DNA of 64,000 bases from Halichondria panicea (lineage: Eukaryota > Porifera > Demospongiae > Suberitida > Halichondriidae): contig NC_087387.1 of assembly GCF_963675165.1 (NCBI RefSeq), positions 639,501 through 703,500 of the forward strand, given 5' to 3'. The translations under genes were made by a program, and so were the position numbers. Shown here one piece after another: positions 55,074 to 64,000 of this stretch; the first letter of the stretch is position 1, and the number at the start of each line of letters is the position of its first letter. The notes beneath the pieces were generated by a model, which did no database searches, was not told where the DNA came from, and was given only the letters and a program-made list of their open reading frames with translations.

Positions 55074-56867
55074 ATGAAGCGTTCTTGGGAAGGTTCTTAT
55101 GATGGTTACCCACCTGGACCCAACTACGATTACTCTTATGGAGGTCCTAGATTTGCGCAAGATGACGAGTACGACTACAGGTCCGATAACATTTCGCAAA
55201 TGAGACCTCGCCGTGGCCGTGCAGACAGACCCGTGTTCGACCGTAACAGCGCAAGTGATCGCGGTGGTAGGCAAGGCATGAAGTTTGTAAACCCAGAATA
55301 TTATGATTGCCAGTATGGGGACCGTTTCGAAGGCACAAAATCAGGCGCCATACACCCGTACGACGACAGCTCTGTGAAGAAACGCAAAGTTGACAATTTG
55401 TCACTTTGTGTCGATTTTGTTCGCGGCTTTTGCACAAAGGGGGCAATGTGTCCCAAGCCTCATGTTAACTATGTAGAGTCTAATGACGAACGCGAAGTGA
55501 TTGCGAAAGTGAAATTTTGCCACAATTTTCAAAACAGGGGTGTTTGTCTCCGCCCACAAGGTTGCAACTTTTTGCATGTTACAAGACGCGAGGAGGATGA
55601 GTTTTTGCTGACTGGGGCTATCCCTCAAACTGTTTTTGATCGAACATCCGACCAAGGTGGTTTCCGTGGTGGCGACGATCGTCCGAGCAGGGGTGGCGGT
55701 GGCGGTGGCGGTGGTGGATTTCGTGGGGGACGTGGTGGTCCAGGCCGCGGTGGTGGTGGTTCATATCGTGGTGGTGGTTCATATCGTGGTGATCGTGGTC
55801 CTAGCCGAGGGGACCATGGCGGAAGGTTCGGGAGGCGTAGTAACAGTAGTGGAGAATTTGTTGGTCATTCTTCAAGCAAACCTGTCACTTTTTCCAGTTA
55901 CTGTGTTGATTTTCTAAAGGGAACGTGTGCCAAGGGTTCTGTTTGTCCTCTGAAGCATGTTGAGTGTGTGGAGAATGCTGACGATCGGGAGGGAATTGTT
56001 TCAACTGTGTTCTGTCATGACTTCCTTAACCAAAAATGTCGACGCCCAGCGTGCAAGTATGTACACGCTACTCGTGAAGAAGAAGATTATTTCCTGTCTA
56101 ATGGATTTTTTGCACCTACCATTAATGCTAGAAATCGCGAGAAACTGTTCTACTCTGATGTGTGCCTCGATTTTCTACGCAACCAGTGTATTCGTGGAAA
56201 CAAGTGCAATTACAAACATGTGTCTCAAGTGGATAACCAGAAGGAACGACAAGTCCTTAGCCGTTCGATTTTCTGCCACGATTTTCAGGATGGTGCGTGC
56301 ACTCGACCCTCCTGCAAGCTTCTCCACACTTCAATTCAAGATGAACTTTACTTCTTGAATAATGGCTGTCTGCCTGAGCACCTCTCTGTGTCTGAATCTT
56401 CCCAGTCAACTCGTGATCCTAAATTGGACATGCTTGCAAAGAATGTTTGCCGTGACTTCATCAAGAATCGTTGTGAATTTGGTGATCGTTGTCGCTTCTA
56501 CCACCCTACAGCTATTGAGATACAAGCTCTCGTTGCCAACTCGAATGCTTCCACAAGACAGCCACCTATGGAGCGTGGTGCAGGTGAATTTAATAATCCA
56601 GGAGGGCCTTCTCAAGCTTCTACCTCGACTGCAGTATCTGATCCTGCTCCCTCACAAGAAAATGACGCTCTGCAAGATCGAGTGAAACAACTGGAACGCT
56701 TGCTGGCAGATGCTTGCTACTGTATGACACTGGCTGTGGGAAACGATCACCCTGCTATTTCTACACTAATGGGTACCATTTCTGAATTGGCACCACCCAG
56801 CTCGCTCGCGAACCAAGGCCAAGAACAGGCCCCTAAAGAACCTGATGTGCCTGCCTCAACCAACTAA
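55074..56867 (+). CDS. ZC3H10: ZC3H10-like CCCH zinc-finger RNA-binding protein with seven fingers and an RGG region
   Basis: Single coding exon, 597 aa. I start at the ATG at 55074 (MKRSWEGSYDG); the frame is open slightly upstream but with no ATG. Seven CCCH fingers begin at about residues 111, 150, 275, 313, 362, 399 and 457. They alternate between C-x7-C-x5-C-x3-H (for example CVDFLKGTCAKGSVCPLKH) and a CHDF type (CHDFLNQKCRRPACKYVH). The CHDF type is followed by an EEDxFLxxG motif, as in animal ZC3H10. A Gly/Arg-rich RGG tract (about 195-255) lies between fingers 2 and 3. A short C-terminal coiled coil (LQDRVKQLERLLADA) follows. Human ZC3H10 has three fingers and no such RGG tract, so this may be an expanded relative rather than a strict orthologue. 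AATAAA lies at 57230. A possible 5' UTR acceptor (TTTTCTCCAG) precedes the ATG. Confidence 0.88.
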   Translation: MKRSWEGSYDGYPPGPNYDYSYGGPRFAQDDEYDYRSDNISQMRPRRGRADRPVFDRNSASDRGGRQGMKFVNPEYYDCQYGDRFEGTKSGAIHPYDDSSVKKRKVDNLSLCVDFVRGFCTKGAMCPKPHVNYVESNDEREVIAKVKFCHNFQNRGVCLRPQGCNFLHVTRREEDEFLLTGAIPQTVFDRTSDQGGFRGGDDRPSRGGGGGGGGGFRGGRGGPGRGGGGSYRGGGSYRGDRGPSRGDHGGRFGRRSNSSGEFVGHSSSKPVTFSSYCVDFLKGTCAKGSVCPLKHVECVENADDREGIVSTVFCHDFLNQKCRRPACKYVHATREEEDYFLSNGFFAPTINARNREKLFYSDVCLDFLRNQCIRGNKCNYKHVSQVDNQKERQVLSRSIFCHDFQDGACTRPSCKLLHTSIQDELYFLNNGCLPEHLSVSESSQSTRDPKLDMLAKNVCRDFIKNRCEFGDRCRFYHPTAIEIQALVANSNASTRQPPMERGAGEFNNPGGPSQASTSTAVSDPAPSQENDALQDRVKQLERLLADACYCMTLAVGNDHPAISTLMGTISELAPPSSLANQGQEQAPKEPDVPASTN

Positions 56868-57229
56868 AGACTGATGTTGAAGTTTATGGACTTTGTAGTT
56901 ATGGACATTTAGTGTATTATGAACTGACCCTTATATTTGTAATGTTAATGTGTATATAATTATGTGCAGTTATGCTCTTTGCTGATAACTATTTCCTCTT
57001 ATTATTATTATGGATGTTGAACTGATATTCTTACAATGTGATATTCTTACAATGTGTACCTTTAGATATAAGTAACTATACATGTATTACCATAATTATA
57101 CCACCTTTATAGGGGCGTGCATGCATACGTAATCATAGGGTTTGGATTGAAGAAGTGCGGCTTGTGATGAGGCTAATTAACACATGCATGTAAGGTTAAT
57201 ATCAACAATCTTGATTACACATAATTATC

Positions 57230-57235
57230 AATAAA
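57230..57235 (+). terminator. Polyadenylation signal, ZC3H10-like gene
   Basis: AATAAA about 360 bp after the stop codon, still short of the DERA stop on the other strand. Confidence 0.55.
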
Positions 57236-57322
57236 GTGAAACAACATCATGCAAATCAGAAATCAGAATAATTATAAACATAAGAAAAAGTTCATTTTCA
57301 TTGTCCATACTAAAAGCAGTTT

Positions 57323-58300
57323 CTAAGACATTGGTATCTGGTGCTTTGCTGCATATCTGCCAGTCACTTGATGGTAAAGCTGCCGTTCAATATCTCCGAG
57401 CAGAGAACTGGCACCAATCCTAAACAGGTCAGGTTTGGTCCAATCATCGCCCAACTCTTCCTTCATCAGAGCAAGCCAATAGAGAGCATCTTTGGCACTT
57501 CTGATGCCTCCAGCTGGCTTAAAACCGATCTTATAACCTGTACGTTCAAAGTAATCCCGAATAGCACGAACCATCACAAAAGCGACTGGGAAAGTGGCGT
57601 TCACGGCTTCTTTCCCGGTGGAGGTCTTGATAAAGTCAGAGCCAGCCATCATACAAATGAGGCTAGTCTTGTACACGTTGGTGAGGGTGCCAAGATGACC
57701 AGTAGCCAGAATCGTCTTCAAGTGAGCCTCTCCACACGCTTCTCTACAAGCACGCACTTCGTCGTACAAAGCTTGCCAATTTCCTTGCAGCACAAAGGTT
57801 CGAGTGATGACAATATCAATCTCAGTTGCACCGTATTTGATGGCTTGTCGTATTTCGTCCAATCTTTGCTGAATTGGAGTCTGTCCAGCTGGGAAACCTG
57901 CCGACACAGAAGCAATGGGAATGTCAGTACAGCTGAGTTCTTTCAAAGCCTTAACCACATCAGGAACACGCTCAGGATACACGCAAACGGCCCCAACTCG
58001 TATATTCAGTTCAGTTACACCGAGAGATTTGGCGAGGTCTTGACGAACAGGAGTATGAGCTTTGTACACAAGTCTTGAGACATTTCCTGGAGTGTCGTCT
58101 CCGTCCAGGGTAGTGAGGTCAATACAGCTAACAGCACGAAGAAGCCAAGCGGCTTGCCATTCTTTCTTGATTGAGCGTCGTGTTTTGTGTGTGGCTGCTC
58201 TCCTAATAACCGCTGGTAGATTGACACGAGATGACTCCACCCATCCTAGGTCAAGAGGAAGACCAGGATTTCGTTCAAAGGTAGACATCTTTGAGTCCAT
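57323..58300 (-). CDS. DERA: Deoxyribose-phosphate aldolase
   Basis: DERA cleaves 2-deoxyribose-5-phosphate to glyceraldehyde-3-phosphate and acetaldehyde in deoxynucleoside breakdown (cytosolic TIM barrel). The protein has 325 aa (human about 318). The catalytic Schiff-base lysine is K225 in FIKTSTGKEA; a second active-site lysine is K261 in GFKPAGGIRS; EIDIVI holds the conserved acidic residue. All coding sequence is in one exon. Its 5' end is an acceptor (TTTGCAG) at 58310, and a non-coding exon ends at 58392 with a GTAAGT donor. Reading back across that junction gives an in-frame TGA, which fixes the start at ATGGACTCAAAG (58300). The gene converges on ZC3H10 and is divergent from the PP6 regulatory subunit gene. 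Confidence 0.96.
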   Translation of the reverse strand: MDSKMSTFERNPGLPLDLGWVESSRVNLPAVIRRAATHKTRRSIKKEWQAAWLLRAVSCIDLTTLDGDDTPGNVSRLVYKAHTPVRQDLAKSLGVTELNIRVGAVCVYPERVPDVVKALKELSCTDIPIASVSAGFPAGQTPIQQRLDEIRQAIKYGATEIDIVITRTFVLQGNWQALYDEVRACREACGEAHLKTILATGHLGTLTNVYKTSLICMMAGSDFIKTSTGKEAVNATFPVAFVMVRAIRDYFERTGYKIGFKPAGGIRSAKDALYWLALMKEELGDDWTKPDLFRIGASSLLGDIERQLYHQVTGRYAAKHQIPMS

Positions 58301-58391
58301 TCGATATTCCTGCAAACAAATGACATGTACAGTCATCACACTGATCATTACCTACTGCTATGTCATTACTCCTGGAGCTAAAATTACTTAC

Positions 58392-58550
58392 TTTGCAGAT
58401 GAATCAGATATGCAGCAGAGTCTCCAAGGGTCCTGGTATCTAACTGCAATGTGCTTTCAATCTAAAGTACGAGCAAGAGGCAGTTATGAGCTCAAGAAGA
58501 TGGACCACACACACACCAGTCTCTGCAGCATGAAAAGGGTCAGAGGTCAA
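58392..58550 (-). other. Non-coding 5' exon of DERA (upstream limit uncertain)
   Basis: On the minus strand a GTAAGT donor follows CATCTGCAAA at 58392. It pairs with the acceptor at 58310, giving an 82-bp intron. The exon has stops in frame with the DERA start, so it is 5' UTR. Its transcription start cannot be seen; 58550 is a guess. Confidence 0.55.
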
Positions 58551-59383
58551 CTATAACACACCCACTTTTCTTAGTCACACCCATTTATTGTCATGTGATA
58601 AAAGCAAAAAAAGGGGCAGGGCTCGCACTAGAGGGGCGTGGTCGTATAGGGTCGCACATGATGCATCACATTAAAAGATTGACTGTTCACTGTTTTACTG
58701 CACACACTGACACTATTTCAAGGATAAATCAAAGAAAAGCTGCTTATATATAGGTGAGGAGAGTACAAGGCACTGGATGTATGTATATATATGATTAAAA
58801 GCCTATTTGTAGAGTCTATAAAAGCTCTAGTAAAGCTTATTCCCTGTTCAAGTGTGTCCCAACTGTCATGTGTAGTTTAGACATTGATCATGCCTCACTG
58901 CACACAGTACTCACTGGACGAACCTCTAATACGTATTGGTTAGTATAAAATATAGTCGTTCGTTAATCACTGTTTTAATACTGAGCCCTAGATCTAAGTT
59001 AGTTAATTAGTTTATTGTCATAGTTCTGGTATGGTATAAGGAGCCATTTTATTAAAAAAATCGTGTCATCTAGACTTACTAGACACACTTTGTGGGGCCC
59101 CTAATATTAAATAGCATAATTTCGCTAGATGAGTTCGAGTGAGTGCTAGCAGTGATACAGTACGTGTCAAGTGGTGTATTAAGTGGTGTATTGTTTTCTG
59201 CTAATTGATTCACTAATAAATAGCCTTGTAAGTGTGATAATGGAAATTGTTTGATGTGCTGTAATTGGAAATGTGGATCATTTGTAATTAGTTTTTATTG
59301 TATACTAATATGGACATTATGTAACCACAGCATCACCTGCCTAGACGACAAGACTTATACGAATTTGGTACATCATTTAGAGA
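58551..59383. promoter_or_regulatory. Divergent promoter region DERA / PPP6R
   Basis: About 0.8 kb with no convincing coding sequence. It should hold both promoters. A possible 5' UTR acceptor (GTAACCACAG, about 59,330) precedes the PPP6R start. Confidence 0.5.
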
Positions 59384-60564
59384 ATGTTTTGGAGGCTTTC
59401 GTTTCGAAGGCCATCAGCAATTGATGCTATTCTTGACAAAGAGGTGAGGAGTTGTTTAGACATTGTGTCGATCACATTTTAAATATACGATTACTGTACA
59501 TATTGTTCTTATAGTTTAATTAACTGAAGGGTAGAGTGTTGCTTTTTAGTATCATTATATTATTTCCAGTCGTCTCCACTCCACACACACACCACCACCC
59601 GCCCACACACACACACAGGACTGTACGTTGGGCGAGATTCTTGACGAAGATGACGTCCTTCAAGAATGCAAATCACACAACAAGAAACTCGTTGACTTGT
59701 AAGTACAACCAGAGAGTCACATTTAGAATGTGTTTTAGTATAGGCCACTTGCTTATTGCAGCCACTGTTGGTCTGCCCGTGGGTGACCACTAGGTCTACA
59801 AAGACTGCATTGAATTAGGATATGGTTGTACAAGAATGGTTGGTGACTTTATTAGACATTCTATAGATCTTGTACTCAATGGCTATAATAGTTATTAATA
59901 ATCATATATTATTATAAGGCACAGTATTCGTCTGAGATAGGCAAACTTGTGAATGTAAATTGTGCAATATTCTGATGTTGATCATATATATCAGTTGTGG
60001 TGGTCAAGAGAGGGTTTCTGTTGGTATGATACCATTGCTATATAGAAGTATTGCGTTCAGTTAGTGTTGTCTATTAATTTGTACATAGAGCACAATAATT
60101 ATTCATCCATATTTTAACCATTACATGTACAACCTGTGTGCGTGTGTGTGCGTGTGTGCGTGGTATTGTTTAAGTGCATACTGGACTACTTTAATTAGAT
60201 GCGTGTGCCAAGGTGATATCAGGTTTCAATGTTTTCTCTAGCGACAGACGTCAATTTCAACCACTTCTGTGTTTGTAAAAAACACAATTTTCTGTGTACA
60301 TTCCTTAGAATGGTTCAATTATAGCGACCGTACGTGACACTGTGTTTGTGTACTGTAGTTTGGTACGGCCTGAGATGATGGAGGAGCTGGTCAAGTACGT
60401 GTGTCAGGAACCCAGTGAAGATGTCGAGGATAAAGTCAAGTTCAAGTAAGTGCTCTAGCTCTGTGTGTGTGTGTGTGCGTGTGTGTGTGTGTGTGTGCGT
60501 GTGTGTGTGCGTGCGTGTGTGTGTGTGCGTGCGTGCGTGTGTGCGTGTGTGTGTGTGTGTGTGC

Positions 60565-60642
<78 letters not shown>

Positions 60643-63600
60643 GTGTGCGTGTGTGGTGGTGTGTGTCGTTTATTATTGGTTTGTGATTGTTTATCTTGAC
60701 AGCTGTACGTGTACGTGCTCGATATGTAGCCAGCTATGTACAGTCATGTGTACGTATGATGACTTGTGGATTAATACCTGTAGTACTAGCTATTCTCACA
60801 CAATTGTAATACGTGTATTGTAATGTATGACCCCCCACATAGATATGCCATATCCCACACATATATGACCCCCCACCCCTCTCACCCCCCCTCATAGATA
60901 CCCCCACATAGCGTGTGAACTGCTCACCTCTGAGGTTTTCACCATCACAGAGCAGCTAAGTGCCAGTGAGTATTTGATGGGTCTCCTCTGGTCCTTCCTC
61001 GACTCTACAGGCCCTCTCAACCCCCTCGTCGGAAGGTGGGTGTGGTTTACTGGACTATATCCCCCTCAAGTCTTGCCATGTATATTATGTATGTGGTAGC
61101 TGGCTTTGGTGGCCGTCCCTGAGCCGCAGTACACAATGTGTGCTATGCCTTGGGGTCGTACTATACATATACATACACTCCCACTCTTTCCTTTTTCTTG
61201 TAGTTTAAGAATAATTATTACTGTACATGTAGCAGTCATCATTCTCGATGTCATGTGTGACCGGTTATGGCTAGTTTTGCTTCCAATACTTCCAAGGCCA
61301 TTGCGGTCTCTTCAGACTCATGCCTAATATAATCCGTTGCTATACACATGTACTTGGCTCTTCTCTGATGACTTGTGTTGTGTTTCTGCAGTTTCATCAG
61401 TAAAGTGTTGGCAATGCTACTCAATAAAGAGCCTATGGTGGTGAGTACTGTATCAGCATGAAGCTTGTACCAACCTGAGAGATCTTAGAAAATAATATTG
61501 GGAGATTAAATTACTGTAGAAACAGTATGTGTGTGTATATAGTGTTTCCTTATTTAGTACTCATTGTTAGTATAATGCCTACTGTGGTTACATTCATTGT
61601 ACCAAATAGAGCAATTATTCACAGGGATATTACAACCATGTCAATTAATCATTTGTTCGGTCCCTCCCCTTGTATATAGATATTCAATTTCATGCAAGGC
61701 CGTGAAGACTTCCTCTCCCAGTTCCTAGTTCACCTGGGTACCTCGGCCATCATGGACCTCCTACTACAGATGGTGGCAGTGGCAGAGACGGACCAGATAC
61801 GACAAGACATTGCCATGGTAAGGGTACAATGTACTTGTCCAGTCAGGGATGTGCCCACACTGGTCGATGGTACTAACCACCTCTTAGGCCTGGTTTACCA
61901 TATGTATGTTAGTGTGTGTTAAGGATTTAAAATAGCTATCACATAATATTTCTCCCTGTACATGTATGTGTACAATGTATGTATTTTATAAGGTACACTA
62001 ACTGAAAACGACTTTATACCATAGCTTTACTAAGTTTGTCTGCTAATTGACTGTTGCATGCCACTCTCAGTGTCTTGTATAATGTCACAGCATAGTGCAT
62101 GTTGTACTTCTTCCTACACTTGTTGTATGCTATGTGTTTATGTTGTGTTGTTCCAGAGGAGGTCCGACACGAGTACCTCGATTAGGCTTAGTCACATGCA
62201 ACAATGACTTTACTGTTGAATTTTGCACGTGACCAAGCCTAATCGAGATACTCATGTCGTACCTCCTCTGGTGTTGTTCATGGCTATACTTGTAAGTGTC
62301 TTCTTGCCCCCCCCTCTCACTGTAGTGGCTCAAGGAACAGGGGCTAGTGGAGAAGCTGATAGACTTCATAGGAAAGGATACCGACAACACTGAGGTACTT
62401 CATATAATGCTAATAATTATATAAAGTGTGTGCCTGCTTGTGCATTTGTAGTTCAGAGTGACGTATGTGTGGTATACCCTATGAATAATGTACGTACTCT
62501 TCCTTGTAGGCAATGTATTTTAATGTCTGCATGTATATTTACAGTGATTTCATTGACTGTACCTTTCAGCAGCCATAACTTTAGTATCATTGATCCAAAG
62601 TCTTATGATTTCTGTCATTTTTCGGCCTTGGACCATGGGCTATATATTCCATGATATTTGGCCGAAATTGACAAATTTTGTCATCTCCCAAAATAATATG
62701 AACAGTGAGAATAGTACTGTACATAATGATGATCATCTCATTGTACATGTCCTATACAGTACAATTATTCTAATCACTACCTTTGCTTGCTGCAGTACTG
62801 TGCCAATGCGTCCCAGGCTCTGTGTGACATGTTCGTGCTCTCCAGAGAGTCTTATCAGAAGGCCAACCCAGCACCTCTCCTCGACACACTAGAGAGGTGG
62901 GGTCATGTACTAACATTGCCATGGATACCTATTGGATAACTGTATAGATACATGTACCATAATTTATGCCTAATAATTGAATATCTAAAATTGCCTTTTG
63001 CAATTGCTTTTAAGGCCAAATATTGAAAAATTGACCTCTTTTTTATGAAAAGACTACAAAGGCTTTTGTGTGTGTCCATGGCTTCCATGTAAACCCTGTG
63101 GCTACTGCACTGCCTTGTGTTGACTGTACTAACCTCTGCCCACACACACAGTGAGGAGACTCTCCAGCGATTACTTGACAACATGTTCAGCTCTGAAACA
63201 CCTAAAGACGTAGTGATAGTAAACGGCATCTCTGTACTACTAACAGCCCTAGAAAAACGGTAATATTGATATTGCAAAAAAATTGCTGTAGTATTTTACT
63301 TACAGTTAGCTACACAACATCTAAAAGTTGTGTACATATATATACGAGCTAACTTTGATGGTCTGTAATTGTGTTTGGAACAATATCCGATTTCAAAGCT
63401 AAAAAATGCATTTAGTAGCTATTTGGTAGTGCTACAATAATTATGGTGTGCTTAGATCAGCGACTGCATGCTTTCTGGTTCAAATGTTCTATTTTCAGAA
63501 GATTATAAGTGTGGGTGATTTTTCAGAATCTGCCAAGTATGCATTGATTCCCTCCCTCCTCCCTCGTGCAGTTCCCTACCCATGATCAATACTCCTCCGC

Positions 63601-64000
63601 CATTGGAGAGGTCCTTCTCAATGGGCAATCCTGAAGAGGGTTCCGAGAATTCTCTACACTCTGGCAAGGAGCTCACAGCAGGTGGGACACTTGAACATGC
63701 ACAAATTTAATGTTCACTTATTTGCATGTGCGTACATGTACATGTAGTGGGTGTGGCTAATACTGTACTTGTCAAGTTGTGTACTGTCTGTCACCATAAT
63801 TATGTGTACTGTACTGCGTCTGCCCACCCCCTCACACACACACACCCCTCACACACACAGAGCTTGAGCGATGCCTTCACAATCGACTAAAGGACTTCCA
63901 CGATCTTCTCTCCAGAAGACCACAAGGCTACCCTCACTCCGTCATGTCCACCACGGCCGGGGACCTGGACCCTCCCCTTGGCAACACACGACTACAGGTG
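59384..64000 (+). CDS. PPP6R: Serine/threonine-protein phosphatase 6 regulatory subunit (SAPS family), N-terminal part, truncated by window
   Basis: SAPS-domain proteins recruit and direct the PP6 catalytic subunit. Exons: 59384-59443, 59619-59698, 60359-60445, 60898-61035, 61392-61440, 61680-61817, 62326-62394, 62796-62896, 63152-63259, 63572-63681, 63861 to the window end. All junctions are GT-AG and in phase, giving 360 codons. The family hallmarks appear in order: MFWRL start, [45 protein letters not shown] then [24 protein letters not shown] then [31 protein letters not shown], and EPRLKDF-like [11 protein letters not shown] followed by [10 protein letters not shown]. Vertebrates have three paralogues (PPP6R1-3); this sequence cannot be assigned to one. 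The last bases (CTACAGGTG) may be the next donor. Possible 5' UTR acceptor (ACCACAG) about 45 bp before the ATG. Confidence 0.95.
60463..60664. repeat. GT/GCGT microsatellite, about 200 bp, PPP6R intron 3
   Basis: An almost uninterrupted TG run with scattered GCGT and one GTAT. It begins 18 bp after the exon 3 donor and generates several spurious Cys/Val open frames. Confidence 0.95.
62154..62270. mobile_element. 117-bp MITE (CAGAGGAGGTCCGACA ends) in PPP6R intron 6
   Basis: A palindromic element with CAGAGGAGGTCCGACA at the left and TGTCGTACCTCCTCTG at the right. Inner arms pair too (TCGATTAGGCTTAGTCAC with GTGACCAAGCCTAATCGA). It is flanked by a perfect 9-bp duplication, GTGTTGTTC, at 62145-62153 and 62271-62279. 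Same family and length as 41636-41752. Confidence 0.88.
62563..62690. mobile_element. Partial relative of the CAGCTGCCATAACTTT palindrome, PPP6R intron 7
   Basis: CTTTCAGCAGCCATAACTTT, then TTTTTCGGCCTTGGACCATG and TTGGCCGAAATTGACAAATT, shared with parts of 47287-47583 in a rearranged order. Confidence 0.6.

Noticed and set aside
55636-56685. Other open frames inside the ZC3H10-like gene
   Set aside because: They are shadows of the real frame, arising from its Gly-rich and finger-coding sequence.
57341-58078. 245-codon open frame opposite DERA
   Set aside because: It is antisense to a conserved enzyme with catalytic residues; no independent support.
60415-60823. Cys/Val-rich open frames
   Set aside because: They are translations of the GT/GCGT microsatellite in a PPP6R intron.

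Overview
The window looks like nuclear DNA of a metazoan, most likely a demosponge. It is AT-rich, and its genes are conserved animal orthologues with many short GT-AG introns, packed head-to-head and tail-to-tail, among many small palindromic (MITE-like) repeats. The sponge assignment is inference; no rRNA or mitochondrial marker is present.

Right half (about 41-64 kb): a compact gene-dense block. Six conserved genes alternate in strand. SND1/Tudor-SN (-) runs from 48,960 back to 23,029. TMEM216 (+) starts only 196 bp from SND1. MYLIP (FERM+RING E3 ligase, -) faces TMEM216 tail to tail and is divergent from a seven-finger ZC3H10-like CCCH protein (+). DERA (-) converges on ZC3H10. A PP6 regulatory subunit of the SAPS family (+) runs off the right edge. 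I traced every exon of these genes by hand; all junctions follow GT-AG and keep phase. SND1 gives 23 coding exons and 913 codons.

Left half (1-43 kb): dominated by a direct segmental duplication. Copy A (1 to about 15,060) matches copy B (24,874 to about 43,890), which holds exons 12-22 of the intact SND1 gene. Copy A carries orthologous exons 12 and 15-22, but it lost exons 13-14 and has a 5-bp insertion in exon 15, so it is a partial pseudogene. A stray copy of SND1 exon 4 lies at 16.2 kb. Copy B has transposon insertions for which copy A keeps the empty sites, and a minisatellite has expanded from one unit (A) to five (B).

Between the copies (15-23 kb) lies one small gene for a secreted protein with a Ser/Thr-rich repeat stalk and a C-terminal cystine-knot domain, plus dispersed repeats. 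Several repeat families recur across the window: palindromes with TACCGTATAGCGGG-like ends, a 117-bp MITE with 9-bp target duplications, a repeat with TGCCTCG...GATACG ends, and palindromes ending in a CAGCTGCCATAACTTT-like sequence.

The genes do not form a pathway. Their roles are RNA regulation (SND1, ZC3H10), cilium transition zone (TMEM216), ubiquitin ligation (MYLIP), deoxynucleoside catabolism (DERA) and phosphatase targeting (PPP6R). What links them is layout: shared divergent promoters and close or overlapping 3' ends.
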